Source: Oncomelania hupensis
Lineage: Eukaryota > Mollusca > Gastropoda > Littorinimorpha > Pomatiopsidae
Direction of reading: 5' to 3'
NCBI GenBank assembly: GCA_036898135.1
Contig: CM072527.1
Coordinates: forward strand, 30,065,055 to 30,129,054
DNA: 64,000 nucleotides
The position numbers were made by a program, and so were the translations under genes. The notes under the pieces were generated by a model. It made no database searches, was not told where the DNA came from, and saw only the letters and a list, made by a program, of their open reading frames with translations. Positions 1 to 11,708 of this stretch are shown piece by piece; within the stretch, counting starts at the first letter, position 1; every line of letters begins with the position of its first letter.

Positions 1-75
1 CGATCCATTCGTTGGCTTATGCACCTATTGATAACAACAATGTTGATTTTAATGATAGCTCCGCAGCAAAAGCGC

Positions 76-160
76 CTCGGGCGGCTTGATTTATTTCCTG
101 TATCAGCCAGCGCCTTGAGCAGCTCTAGAGCTAAAAAAAATGCGCCATATAAGAACGATT
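76..160 (+). repeat. SINE 3' tail fragment
   Basis: Contains the sequence block 'CAGCGCCTTGAGCAGCTCT' followed by an A-run and a 'GCGCCATATAAGAA' end. The same tail recurs near 7.0, 20.5, 20.7, 26.8, 32.1, 37.8 and 39.3 kb, so it is a dispersed SINE family. Only the 3' part is present here. Confidence 0.6.
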
Positions 161-444
161 TATTTACAAAGTTTAAAATAAATCGTCACTGGATTAATTG
201 TGTGGACAATTTTGCCCTAGTTACGATCTGTGAATGACGTAGTCTTAGGTGTTTTGTGGCTGCAGACGTGAAAGGTCTTTGCACTGGTTATGACATCGCG
301 GAGAACATGAACTCTTTGTCGTGGGTACGACCTCGTTAATGACATAAGGTCTTGGACCTGAGTTCAAAATCTCGAAAAGAAATGCGAGGTGACGTAAGGA
401 GAAAAAAGAAGAAGAAGAACAATGGGGGAAGAGGGTGGGAAAGA

Positions 445-600
445 GGAAGAAGAAGAAGAAGAAGAAGAAGAAGAAGAAGAAGAAGAAGAAGAAGAAGAAG
501 AAGAAGAAGAAGAACAACAACAACAACAACAGCAACAACAACAAAAACAACAACAATAACAACAACGACAACAATAACAACAACGACAACTGTAACAGCA
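445..600. repeat. (GAA)n then (CAA)n microsatellite
   Basis: About 70 bp of pure GAA repeats pass directly into imperfect CAA/ACA triplets. ORFs on both strands here (poly-Lys, poly-Arg, poly-Phe, poly-Asn) are products of the repeat. The flanks, 161-444 and 601-1253, hold no recognisable gene or repeat. Confidence 0.95.
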
Positions 601-1708
601 GAAATAGTGACGACAATGTAGGAAATCAGCTTAGCGCAAAAGAGATACCATCGACTGAAACTGGACCTTAATACAACAGTTATCTAAAAAGCAGCCCACA
701 CATGGCAAATTAACTTCCTTGAGACAGTCACACCGCCAACCGATCAAGATACCATCTAACAGCCGGAGCGACCAAGAATTGTAAATAGCATACTCAAGAC
801 CAAACTGACCATAACGTCAACTGTGACCAGAGTCACTGAGACACTAAATAGCCTAGACTCCGCGTAATCGTTATTGCATCCTTTCCCCACTCTACTTCTG
901 ACATTCCACTTCAAAGATAATTATGCGCGTCCAGTGACTAGAACAAGGGGGAGAAAATATGCATAACAAAACGATTAATCCCGTATATGCGAGATTAAAG
1001 AAAACGAGAGCTAAACGATTGGTCAGAAGACTCCTAGGAACTATTGCATACCCTTGGGGACCAAAAATCAGCTAGTCAGTCGCAAACGAACTGCCAAGCT
1101 GTGAGGGTCGACCAAAGGAACAAACTGCAGTGTCCGTCTATCTCCATCTCATCAAGAGAGTGCTAGAGACGTAAAAGACGATTTCACGAGTCCCCGAGTC
1201 TACAAGTAAGATAACACTAGTAGTTTTGATATGTGTATGTTTATTGTATACCACAGGCGGCGGAAGCTACTCAGGATTGGGGGGGAGGGGCACACACACA
1301 TTATATTCACTGACATAAGGGCCAGACCTGGGAAAAGTCGAGGGTGGGGGTGGTGGTTACAGATTCAGCGAAGGCGCGAAGCGCTGAGCCTTCTAGGGGG
1401 GTCCGGGGGCATGCTCCCCCGAAATTTTTTTTTTTCAAGGATGCAAAATGGTGCAATCTGGTGCAATCTGAACCTTGAAAAAGCCATCTGTGATGGTCTG
1501 GGACTTTGAGCTTTTTGAACAATTGAACTGACAAACTCTGGGGTACAAAAATTATCCTCTGCCCCTCCCTTAAAAAACACACACACACATTTATTTATCA
1601 GCAGAGATGTTTTGTATACTATTATTATTCACTCCTTTTTGTTGATCGTTAACGGTATAAAGCTTTACCTTATAGTTTATGAACATCACCGCCCTGCTTT
1701 CACTTAAT

Positions 1709-2382
1709 TCAGCCTTGCTGCACTAGGTTCCTTGGCATTAGTACCATCTGTGAATTGTATCTTCTGGCAAAACAGTTCACTGCCTCTTTGAAGTCAATAT
1801 CAACATCCCTGTGCACTTTCAGTAAAGCAAGTCCATTTAGTCTCTGTTGCCCCATTGTAGAGCGCAGGTAGTTTTTCAGGTTGCGCAACTGACTGTTTTA
1901 ACGCTCACACTCGGCAGTAGTGACAGGTAGGGTGCAAAGGTTCTAAAGCATGATGAACAGGTTGGGATAAAAAAATCCCTGTCACATTGTTTCAGTGCTT
2001 CTGATGCCGTGGATGGGATGATAGCTGTCGCATTCTCAGCAGCACTTTGCCATTTGCAAACCCACCGTTGGTATTCTGCATCAAGGGTAGCGTTGTCTGG
2101 TAGGTCAGACTCCCACAACATTGCCAGCATCACCCCTTCTGGAACCTGCATGAAACCATCCTGGTTGTCTATTAAAGTGCTTGGCACCAGACATAGACCA
2201 TCAACTGCTAGACCAGCATTTTTGAACCTCGAGTCCAATTCGGTTGACAGGTGTTCCAAGAAAGGAATGGCAATGCTAATCTTGAAATATTCTTCTGGAG
2301 TGGCCGCAGGTTGGTTGTCACGGAGAGTCTGTCGGGATGCTTGACGAGGAACAATAACACCAGTTGTCAAAGCATTTGCCAT
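1709..2382 (-). pseudogene. hAT-family transposase, C-terminal remnant (broken)
   Basis: The minus-strand reading begins with a stretch resembling the core of ZMYM/THAP12-like hAT transposases (PEEYFKISIAIPFLEHL, residues about 30-46 of the open part). It ends with the hAT dimerisation region, recognisable from LPVTTAECER and LRNLKNYLRSTMG. These parts are in different frames: a shift lies at the A7 run near 1969-1975. Two stop codons interrupt the second frame at 1943-1945 and 1898-1900, and the natural stop is at 1709-1711. The N-terminal DNA-binding and catalytic regions are missing. Family members cut and paste DNA in the nucleus; this copy cannot encode a working enzyme. Confidence 0.75.
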
Positions 2383-2578
2383 TTTGCTGACTTCTTCACT
2401 TGTAGTCGAGAAAATGGCTGATATTGAAAACGGTAGACTGTAAAAACTGACAGCAAATTAAAGTTTTCAAAACGCGACTGTGACGTGCACGATGTCGAAA
2501 ACTGTCGGTCACTTTGATCTAAGGCTAACGATTATGACGCGTCGACAGGAAATGATGACGAAGGGACGAACTTCTCTC

Positions 2579-2790
2579 GGTATGCGCTGGGCTCTCGCCT
2601 TTTCATGTGGAAGTGACGTTGCATAAGCTAAATTTAGATAGCTACAGCGCGTGTAGGGAATTCCCGCTAGGCCTATATCGACTTGGTATGCGCTGGGCTC
2701 TCGCCTTTTCATGTGGAAGTGACGTTGCATAAGCTAAATTTAGATAGCTACAGCGCGTGTAGGGAATTCCCGCTAGGCCTATATCGACTT
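2579..2790. repeat. Tandem duplication, 106-bp unit x2
   Basis: Two copies begin with GGTATGCGCTGGGCTCTCGC at 2579 and 2685 and appear identical to the eye. A partial inverted copy lies at 5350-5393, so the unit occurs in opposite orientations within the same presumed transposon. Confidence 0.85.
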
Positions 2791-3019
2791 CCCGCGATTA
2801 CGGAGCCCTATAATACGGCATACTTGAATAATTGGAACAGTCGAGACTGACAATGATGTCGCTGATGTTTTATCAGCATTTTAAAGATGCTACATGGCAA
2901 TATAATATTATATATAGGGAGAACAAATAGGTTGTAATAGAATTGTTTTGAATTTTCATTGTGAATGTTACTGTTTTTTTTTGTTTTTTTTATCTCATCA
3001 TCACTGACTATTTGCCCTG

Positions 3020-3997
3020 TTTTGGTATCATGTAGCAGTCCTGTGTGGTCCTCGACATCTCATACAGCAGTACTCTATGGTCTTTGCCATCTCATGTAGC
3101 ATCTTGTATGGTCCTCATTATCGCCTGTAGACGTCCTGTTAGGTCCTCACCATCTCATGTTGCAGTCCTGTATAGTCCTCGCCTTTTTATGTAGTGGACT
3201 AGTATGGTCCTTGCCATATCTTTAAATAGACTAGTATGATCATCGCCATTTTATGTAGTAGACTAGTATATGGTCCTCGCCAATTTATATAGTACACTAG
3301 TATGGTCCTCACCATTTTTTGTAGTAGACTTTATGGTCCTCGCCATTTCATGCAGCAGTCCTGTATGGCCCTCGCCATATCATGTAGGAGTCCTGTATAG
3401 TCCCCACAATTTCATGTAGTAGTACACTAGTATGGTCCTCACCATTTCATGTAGGAGATTAGTATGGTCCTCGCCATTTCATATAGGAGACTAGTATGGT
3501 CCTCGCCATTTCATGTAGCCATCGTATGGTCCTCGCCATTTCATGTAGGAGACTAGTATGGTCCTCGCCATTTCATGTAGGAGACTAGTATGGTCCTCGC
3601 CATTTCATGTAGCCATCCTGTATGGTCCTCGCCATTTCATGTAGCCATCCTGTATGGTCCTCGCCATTTCATGTAGGAGACTAGTACGGTCCTCGCCATT
3701 CCATGTAGCCATCCTGTATGGTCCTCGCCATTTCATGTAGCCATCCTGTATGGTCCTCACCATTTCATGTAGCAGTCCTGTATAGTCCTCACCATTTCAT
3801 TTAGTAGACTAGTATGGTCCTCACCATTTCATGTAGCAGTCCGGTATGGTCCTCACCATTTCATGTAGTAGACTAGTATGGTCCTCACCATTTCATGTAG
3901 TAGACTAGTATGGTCCTCGCCATTTCATTTAGCAGTCCTGTATGGTCCTCACCATTTCATGTAGGAGACTAGTATGGTCCTTGCCATTTTATGCATC
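3020..3997. repeat. Minisatellite, unit about 32 bp
   Basis: About 30 imperfect copies of a unit containing TATGGTCCTCGCCATTTCAT then GTAG plus a variable piece (GAGACTAG, CAGTCCTG, CCATCCTG, TAGACTAG). Copies in the middle (3480-3770) are the most regular and divergence grows toward both ends. There is no protein-coding frame. Confidence 0.9.
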
Positions 3998-4194
3998 AGA
4001 GTTGTGCTGTCACGTCACTGATTGATTAACATGTTTATTTCAATTTTGAAACTGTATGATCAGGTGTATTGATAGTAATAATACAACCATTTTTAATTAA
4101 TTATTTTATAGAACTTAATTAATTTAATAAATAAAATTTGAAATAAGAAACAAAGAAAACTGAAAAAAGAAACCTTTCTTAGCCTTGTTGTGTC

Positions 4195-4680
4195 TTTAAT
4201 TTTTTTGTAGACTTAATCACTGTTTATGTGTGTTTTGTGTGTGTTGACTTGTTGCGTGTGCTTGGTAGTAATAAAAAGAAACGAGTACCCTATTCTCCAA
4301 AGAACAAAAACAAAACAAAACACTACAAGAAAACACACACACACAATGCATGCGTCAATGTACCATATATTGTGTCTTGTAAACCTTGTTTTGGTTTTAT
4401 GACAATAAATATTCGTATTCGTATTCGTATTCACACACACACGCACACACACATGTATATAAAGACATTGATTGCTCTAAAAAAATTCAACTTAACCATG
4501 TTTTTGCTTTACATCACAGAGCTCTTCTGGGAACAAAACAAACGAACCTAGCTTATAAATGCTCAACATGCACACACTCACGTTAAGTATCAAAACAATG
4601 AATTTATAATTCAATAAAAACACACACATTTAAAAACAAACACACACATACACAATAAGCAGCATCTGCATTGACACACT
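4195..4680. repeat. GT/CA-rich stretch with (ATTCGT)n
   Basis: TGTGTG runs (about 4222-4260), ACACAC runs (4334-4345, 4430-4455, 4560-4660) and a short (ATTCGT)n after 'ATGACAATAAAT' at 4400-4430. The latter resembles the 3' tail of a LINE/SINE copy on the plus strand. No gene is seen. The following 4681-5210 is AT-rich with no recognised feature. Confidence 0.6.
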
Positions 4681-5490
4681 CAAAATAAAATGCTACTATT
4701 AAACAGTGTGGAACATAAATCCAAACAATGATTTTTAAAAAAAAATCAATATATGGATTTTTTAAAAAGTCAATTCGCTTTATTCTTGACCCAATAAAGA
4801 ATGCTGGGTATATAGAGTTTATAATTAGAATATAATATATCCCTCACCAAGAGATGGATTACAAGTTTACATTATTATTGACAAACACAAACTAAAAAAT
4901 AATAATAAATTAAAAAAAAGGTAAATAAATAAATAGATAAAAGGAATAAAAATAAAATAATAAAGTAAATTTAAATATATGTAAATAAATAAAATAAAAG
5001 GATAAATCAACATGCTATCTAGTAGAAATAGAACAAAATTTAATCATCTAAAATTTAAAAAAACAATCAAATTGTTTTCAGTTCTGAGAAATATACATTT
5101 CATAAGCTAGTTTTCTATATATTAAACAAAACAATCATTGCTTTAATGATAAATATAAACAATCGGAAATACAGTATTACAGCATGCGTGTAAAATAAAT
5201 GTACAACTCAACTTTGCTTAGGTGCGTAGGAGAAGGACTTTAGGCCTACTATAGTATTCCCGCGAGTCGAGTTGAGTTTCCCAGCAGAGCAATCTAATTT
5301 TAGACACGCGAAGGGTTTTCCCTGGCGCACCTATCTAATTATAGAGAACGCAACGTCACTTCCACATGAAAAGGCGAGAGCCCAGCGTATACCAACTTCT
5401 CTCACTGATCAGAGGGGGATGATGATGATCATGATGATAAACACTTGTTCTGCTTGATTCCATTTGAAGAAAAAAATCCTTTGATGCCCT

Positions 5491-5491
5491 G

Positions 5492-5533
<42 letters not shown>
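5491..5533. repeat. Poly(A) run
   Basis: About 40 consecutive A residues just inside the right end of the presumed hAT element. It may be a retroposon tail or slippage product. Confidence 0.85.
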
Positions 5534-5534
<1 letters not shown>

Positions 5535-5637
5535 ACTACTCATTATTGGAGGGGGCAATATATAAGGCTGCCCCCATCCAACATTTTTCTAGGGGGGGGG
5601 GGCATGGCCCCCCTGCCCCCCCTGCTTCCGCCGCCTG

Positions 5638-6478
5638 TGTAATACTGATTGCCATGTATTGATAATATGTTCTTGATATATATATAGTTACAGAAACAGA
5701 TTATTGTTTCTGAGACAGTATGCATGTGGTTTGATGTACCTTAGCCTTAAGATTCGAATTCAATTGTGCATATGGGAACCCTGCAGGTGTCTGATGCTAG
5801 AGACACTTTGCAGAGGACACCGCACACTTATAGCTAACGAGAATATTGTAGCCAGAGCTCCGACTTTTACAGGTCGGCCCTGGGATCATCATAAGGTTTG
5901 TGGAGACGAACGCCTGACCGTCGCTCCCGTAGCACCAAAGGAGAACAATCAAGAGTCTACCTGGCCACGTCCGAACCCCACAGCTACAAGGGCGACCCGA
6001 CTCACCGCCAGAATAGATAAGTCACCCGCAAATGAACTGAGTCCTACCCTCGAGAAAACTAGAACCTTTAGAAACTACGAACAGTGAAAATCGTAACCGC
6101 CTTTAGCAAAGGATGAAGGAAACCTGCTAAAGAACTTTCCCAGCACTTGAACTATACTACTTATTATTTTACCGGTTAATGCGGAAATGTTAAAGTTTGT
6201 GTTGAATATATAAAAAGTGAAATTACATACATACGACTGGTGTCATTCTATTTGTATTGTTGTGTAGCTATTAGTTTTCTTCTCTCGAGACATATTAATC
6301 TAGTCTTTTGATTAGTCATCACCGGTTCTCAAGGTGAGCCAAATGATACTAAAATTCCCGAGAACAAATATAAATTTTATGTGACCAAAGTGCCGTGATC
6401 TGTCTCTCACACAACTTTCGGAATTCTGGTAAAAGAACGATCGATAGTGGTAGCACATCGCCCATCTATCAATAAGTC
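5638..6478. other. No confident gene; one open frame 5704-6087
   Basis: A plus-strand frame of 127 codons (5704-6087) has no domain I recognise. Its later part is Pro/Thr/Arg-rich and there is no clear start context. It could be a remnant of a mobile element or chance. The rest shows nothing. Confidence 0.25.
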
Positions 6479-6514
6479 TTACCCCCTAGTAAGATAAACG
6501 TATCTTCCCCAGAA

Positions 6515-6595
6515 TATCATCACAACAACAACAACAATGACGACAACAACAACTGCTACTACAATAATAGCAACAACAACAAATGTAATAAAATA
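6515..6595. repeat. Imperfect (CAA)n microsatellite
   Basis: CAA/ACG/ACT triplets with interruptions between about 6520 and 6590. Confidence 0.7.
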
Positions 6596-7017
6596 ATTTA
6601 GAATAATATCGTGATGCCCCTTTTGGGCCAGGATGTGGGCAAGGCATTCTGGACTATAATGTACACATTTATAATTGTGTTGGAAAAGTGAGTTATAATC
6701 TGGTAGATAAAAAAAAAAGGAATAAAAAAAAAACAACTACAAATGCTCATCGACGATGTTAGTCTAGTATGTATTATATAATGCAAGACTGAAGTTTTAA
6801 TACCTAGCACAGAAATTGTAGCCACGTAACTGAGTGGTCGTAAACGCGTTATCACCAACGGATAATAAGTATATTCTAAAGTGCCGGTCGTCACAAGTGA
6901 GACTCAAAAGCAAAATAAATAATTCGTTTTTGGTTCACACGCATCTGATCATGAGTGAGAAAGAAAGCAATATCCACACACACAATACATGACATGGTTA
7001 ATGGTTTAGGTCCAGCG

Positions 7018-7075
7018 GAATCTAGCTCTCTGAGCTTGTAAGAGCGCTATATAAGAGAAATCTCTCTTATACCAC
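7018..7075 (+). repeat. SINE tail fragment
   Basis: Carries 'GAGCTTGTAAGAGCGCTATA' and TAAGAG, the common 3' tail also seen near 20.7 kb. The next SINE head starts directly after it. Confidence 0.6.
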
Positions 7076-7081
7076 CTTTGT

Positions 7082-7455
7082 CCCACCGCCGTAGCTCAAT
7101 TGGTAGAGCGTTCGCCTGGCACACCGATGACCCAGGTTCGAATCCCGTGGTGGGCGATATAAAATGTGGCCATTTTCACTGTCCATTTTTGCAGTATGAT
7201 TGCTCTGGTGGTTCAGTGTTGATTCAGGTCCCTACCCCTCTTTCCCTGGGATGGTTATTCCCGTCTGCCATATCGCCAATGGTGGGTGTAGACGTTAAAC
7301 CTCAATGTTCCTTCCTCATACCACCTTACCCCCTTTCTCCCCACCGGATCGGGGGCGAGTCTTCTTTCAACCAAGTTGTGGTCTTGATTTTGTGGTCCTG
7401 CTTCGGCTCTTTGCAGTCCGCTGGACCCTATGACCAGTTATTAACTAACTAACAG
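7082..7455 (+). repeat. tRNA-derived SINE, near complete
   Basis: The head has a pol III A box (TAGCTCAATTGGTAGAGC, about 7090-7108) and B box (GGTTCGAATCC, about 7134-7144), so it derives from a tRNA. A body follows with a 'GACGTTAAACC' motif near 7290. The 3' end has 'GTGGTCTTGATTTTGTGGTC' and a short (AACT)n tail at 7440-7455. The same 3' end recurs at about 46400-46480 and 48865-48945. Pairing in the T arm is poor, so this is not a functional tRNA gene. Confidence 0.75.
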
Positions 7456-8439
7456 CAAGCATTTCGCTTTAAAAACTTTATTTCAGCAAAGCACAAACTG
7501 AGCATATAAACTGAGTTCATAATAACACATGAACCGTTTTGCATTGTTTGGTCATCCGAGTGTCAGGATAAACCCACTGGTATCAAAAAGCCCCACTTTT
7601 TCAACCTCAAATATCTCAAGCATGTTTAATAAGCTGGCCATTTCCTGTGACGGACAACTTCTTTAGATGGACCTAAAGCTAACAAGAGGATTTTCTAACC
7701 TCTCTCAATTTTAGAAATGGTGGAACCCATTTGGTTTTGCGTATTGAAAGGAACCCACTTATAGGGCTTTGAACGTTTGTGTGTGTGTGTGTGAGTGTGT
7801 GTGCGTGTACTTGTTTACAGGGCGTTCTCTGGACAAACTAGTGAACATCTACATAACTTGTTTTGACAGCCCTCTTTGTTTTGACGTCAAACCAATGATC
7901 CGTTAGGGTCAGGGCTGTGTAAAGGTAGGGGTTAGGGTTAGCGTTACAACACTTAAAGGTACTTAAAAAGGGGAACGAAATATGACCCATTGTCAACACA
8001 ACGTATGTGGCGTGTCAGGAAAGTCAAAATAACGCCGTGAAAACAGGTTTGTGTGTGTTTTAGCGCGCGCGCATAGACAATGCACTCACAGGGTTTTAAG
8101 TAAACGATTATGCCATCATAAGCAGCATAAAAACTCAATCATAGTTTTAAAACAAAATTTTAATCAACAACATTAAATTAATATACTCACTCTGTTTTAA
8201 GTAAAGCTTCGTTTCTCACAACTATTGCCTATCAGTCATAGGCTTAATAACCTAATTAAAATTATTATCATACTAACTACCATACTTAAAATCATAAGCG
8301 AAACTACAAGGGCAAAGCCCATTTGATTCTATGCTCTTTATGAAACTTGCATTGTTTAATATGAAAATGAGTGCTCAGAAGAACAAAAAAACAAAATGAA
8401 ACGATGGTATTCAAATGCAAAGTAATACCGACTTTGATC

Positions 8440-9200
8440 TTTCTATGCTCTTGACCTTGAGATGACTTTGGCCTCGGCTCCAAATCAATTAAACTACAGC
8501 AAAAGTTGTATTTTGCCCCCCCCAAAAAACAGTGACCTTGGGATGACCTTGACCTTCAATGACCTTGAAGTGACCTTAACCCTCATATGGCCTCTCATGT
8601 TCATGTATGACCAAATAACCCAATGCAGTTGCATACTATGGGTTAATTATACAGCCATTCCACTGTCCAATGACCTTTTTTGTTATTTAAAAAAAAAGGT
8701 GTTGAAAAGGCCTAAAATGACCTTGACATTCAAGCTCACCCCACAAACGGAAAATATATGAAAAATCAATCTATAAATCTCTCAATCTATAGATGCAACA
8801 AGGTGGGATTTTATATCTCTCATAGTTTAGGGTCAAGGTCACTTCAAAGTTTCTAGTATATCTATACTAACCGACTTTAGACAGCCCCAGTGACCTTGGC
8901 CTTGGAGTAAGGTTGACCAAATTTGAAGAGTATGTGTTGATATCTATCAAGCTTCAAAGAATCGTAAGTTCAATATTACTAACTTGCAAAAAAAAACCAT
9001 GTGTTAACAATTCTCATTTTTTAACTAGAATTTGTTGACCCTGTGACCTTGACCTTGAAGCGACTGATTAATTCATTCACTGATCATTTATTAGATATCA
9101 TGAATATACACCATCTTACCAAGTTTAATTGTGATAGTTGAAATAGGTTCTCATGTATTAATCCACTTGCAAGTTTTGCACAAACAGGCTGCGGACTGAA
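8440..9200. repeat. Dispersed repeat rich in TGACCTTGA
   Basis: Exact TGACCTTGA copies occur at 8452, 8544, 8560, 8718, 9044 and 9050, with the complement TCAAGGTCA at 8833, plus near matches at 8533, 8571 and about 8891. The block ends with a 'GGACGGGCGGAC' motif near 9204. Related sequence with GACCTTGACCTT and GGACGG motifs lies at about 22340-22800. No coding frame is evident. Confidence 0.75.
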
Positions 9201-9282
9201 AGATGGACGGGCGGACATTTTTTATTTTAATTTCATTTTTGGACTATTTAGGACTCATTTTACACATATTTGCAAAAAATAT

Positions 9283-9389
9283 TTGGGTTGTTGTTGTTGT
9301 TGTTGTTGTGTACATAGATTCATTTTCAGGCCATACACGATTCCTGCTGCCCGTCTGTATCTCTATCTCTGTCTCTCTCTCTCTGTCTC

Positions 9390-9441
<52 letters not shown>

Positions 9442-9460
9442 CCTCTCGCTCTCCCGATAC
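9283..9460. repeat. (GTT)n and (CT)n microsatellites
   Basis: GTT repeats at about 9287-9309 and a long CT tract with GT interruptions at about 9358-9450. Confidence 0.9.
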
Positions 9461-9866
9461 TAGATATTGAAGTTGATTTAGGTATTATACCTCTTGGCGT
9501 CCAAAATCACGTAAAAGAGTGCCAGAGAAGGGGTCTGATTACGTAATGGTTTTTCTTCGAAGAGGTCTGAAAACGTTTAAAAAAAAATTATCAGCGGAGG
9601 TACGGTCATGGAGGCTATCGCAACTTGCGCAACGCACTTACGTAGGTTCCGCATGTTTTGAAGTTGTCTGTTCTGATTCGACTAACCTAGCAGGAAATGC
9701 AACATTCAAGTGCCTATGCGCTTCCGTCGCAGACGACCGATCATGACGTATCCGCAAGGGAAGAAACTCTGCTTCGAGTTCGGTCACTTCCCTTCGTTCC
9801 ATGTGTGCATGGCGCCGAGTTTCGACTTTTTCTGTTGCACTGTGACTTTGTTTCAATTCAACTATC

Positions 9867-10133
9867 ATGCGGCCTCCGTCAAAACCAGCAAATAAAAGGA
9901 AAGCAGAAGAAGCTGCGCCAGGGAATCAACAACAAAGTATAAGTATGTTGAAGTTTTTGAAAGTAGTTGAAGGTGATAAAACTGGATCACCGTCTGCGCA
10001 GCAGAGAAATCTGGCTTATCTGCCTGAAATCGATCCATCCATAAGTCAAGAACAGCCTGTTTTGCTTCACAACACATTAGACACTGTCACAATACCATAT
10101 GTCATGATGTCAAGAAACTTGCATACTGTATAA
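9867..10133 (+). CDS. Short ORF, possible transposon-derived N-terminus
   Basis: An 88-codon frame starting at ATG 9867 encodes a basic Lys/Arg-rich start (KPANKRKAEE) followed by a polar stretch and then a stop. I do not recognise the family. The lysine-rich start loosely resembles the nuclear-localisation N-termini of ZMYM/hAT transposase proteins, but no zinc finger or catalytic motif follows. No intron signals decide the matter. It may be a transposon remnant or chance. Confidence 0.25.
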   Translation: MRPPSKPANKRKAEEAAPGNQQQSISMLKFLKVVEGDKTGSPSAQQRNLAYLPEIDPSISQEQPVLLHNTLDTVTIPYVMMSRNLHTV

Positions 10134-10180
10134 ATTAATGAAGCCAAAACAATAAAGTACTTGCGAATGGTTATACCTTT

Positions 10181-10436
10181 CAGGGCCGGATCACTTACTC
10201 TTGGAAGGGGGGGGGGGGGTTCCAAAAATTTTTTAAGGGGTTAGGGGTGACAAAAACGTGTCCGCTCGAGGAACTTGAGTAGAATGAGGAACGTTTTACT
10301 TACCAACAGTGTCAACTAAATTAAGAGCTTTAAAAAAACTCCATATATATTTTTTTTTCTGACTGAGTGAGGTACATCGAATGGCCAGGGGGGGGGTTCC
10401 GGAACCCAGGAACCCCCCCCCCCAGATCCGGCCCTG
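10181..10436. mobile_element. Small TIR element (MITE), 256 bp
   Basis: Terminal inverted repeats CAGGGCCGGAT (10181) and its complement (ending 10436) are flanked by the direct repeat CCTTT at 10176-10180 and 10437-10441. Inside are G- and C-runs (about 10206-10220 and 10388-10423) that can pair with each other. There is no coding capacity. The CAGGG termini suggest a hAT-type or related superfamily; the 5-bp duplication is shorter than the usual 8 bp. Confidence 0.8.
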
Positions 10437-10599
10437 CCTTTTGAAAATCCAGCTGGAGGTATGAATACCCTTTAAATTTTGACTCAGGAGGTATGAATAC
10501 CCTCACATTTTGTAGGATCTAAAACACTGAGTTATGTTAGTTAGTTAAGGGGACAAAATAAAAATTTAGACTTGTTTTAATTAGTCTAGAATTCCAAAC

Positions 10600-11433
10600 A
10601 TTATATCCTATCCTATCCCGTAACTCGGAAGTCGTAGGGGCACCACAGATTATAGTTTAACCAGCGTACTCCATCTTTCCCTGTCCTCAGCAACCCCGAT
10701 TGTTTCGCTCAGTGTCAAACCAGTCCATTCTCGAATGTTGTCCTCCCACCTCTTGTTCGGTCTCCATCTTCTTCTACCTCCTTGCACTGTGTCTTGCAGG
10801 ATGGTCTTTGCAAGACCTGATGATCTGGTGAAATGGCTATACCATCGGAGTTTCCGTTTTTTCACCACTGTGAGCAGGTCATCGTGTTGTCCAATAGCTT
10901 GTGTGATGGTCTGTCGGACTTCATCGTTGGTGATGTGCTGGGTATGGGAAATGCCCAGAAGTCTTCTGTAGCACCTCATCTCCATGCTTTGTATTCTTCG
11001 TTGGAGATCTGCTGTCCATGTTTCGCAAGCATAATAGGAAGATGGAGATGACAAGGGAGCGCCGCAGCTTTACCTTGGAATGTAGACTGATGGTCTTATC
11101 TTTCCAAATTGGCTTCAACCTCGCCAAGGCAGCAGTTGTTTGTGCGATCCTGGAGAGGACTTCCTGTCGGGACCCATTGTCTGATGCGATCCTGGAGAGG
11201 ACTTCCTGTCGGGACCCATCGTCTGATACAATGGCTCCTAAATATTTGAAGCTATGCACTGTGTTGAGGGATTGGCCTTGGACTTCGATGTCCGTGTTGA
11301 TGCCATTGGTGTTGTTGGTCATAATTTTGGTCTTCTCTGCACTTATTTCCAATCCATAGGCTCTAGAGGTGATGTCAAGCCTCTGTACCAGCTGTTTAAA
11401 CAACGTTTCACAATATCTCACAGTATCTCTCAT
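10600..11433 (-). pseudogene. LINE reverse transcriptase, 3' third (family 1)
   Basis: Read on the minus strand, this encodes the RT C-terminal part of an APE-type LINE: YGLEISAEKTKIM and FKYLGAIVSDDGS (about 11340-11230), then ITNDEVRQTI and EDNIREWTGLTLSE near the C-terminus (about 10950-10690). The frame is broken near 11040. A 39-bp stretch (around 11137-11215) is tandemly duplicated. The 3' end is a (CCTAT)n tract at 10603-10617, the complement of the (GGATA)n tail shared by all copies here. Probably RTE/CFDP2-like; the clade is not resolved. It is 5'-truncated and dead. Confidence 0.8.
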
Positions 11434-11708
11434 AGAAAGTCAAGTACTAATAATTGTAAACTAACAACGATTACCCTGACAAATTGTCTGGGACATGTTA
11501 AAACATTTTTTTTGTTGCTTTGAGACGAATGCATTCACATTTTTACACACACAAAAGCGGTTGAAAACTGGCATGGCATGGCACAAATGAATGTGTTTAT
11601 TTATGGATAAGGTTTCATAATCAATTGTCGATCGTTATGGACTTTCTTTGTGCGTTTTTTTTTTTTTTTGTTCAATACAAATACGACCTCAGACACTTTC
11701 ATATTTTA

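Larger units (their letters stand above)
1254..5637 (-). mobile_element. Probable decayed hAT transposon, 4.4 kb
   Basis: A perfect 14-bp terminal inverted repeat, CAGGCGGCGGAAGC, lies at 1254-1267 with its complement at 5624-5637. Both ends carry nearby G-runs and C-runs around a GGCATG core (about 1397-1430 and 5590-5620). Between them is a hAT-type transposase remnant on the minus strand. Flanks TGTATACC and GTAATACT are only loosely similar, so a target duplication is not proven. The interior also holds a 106-bp tandem repeat, a 32-bp minisatellite and AT-rich DNA. The two ends could instead belong to separate insertions of one family. Confidence 0.5.

Noticed and set aside
352..671. Lys/Arg/Asn-rich ORFs at the start of the window
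   Set aside because: Translations of GAA and CAA repeats with no unique coding sequence.
3020..3997. CRISPR-like array
   Set aside because: The 32-bp units are contiguous and diverge gradually, without unique spacers; this is a minisatellite in eukaryotic DNA.
7082..7155. Functional tRNA gene
   Set aside because: It is the head of a SINE with body and tail, and the cloverleaf pairing is incomplete.
7924..7946. Telomere-like GGGTTAGGGTTAG
   Set aside because: Only two units, embedded in unrelated sequence; too short for an interstitial telomere.
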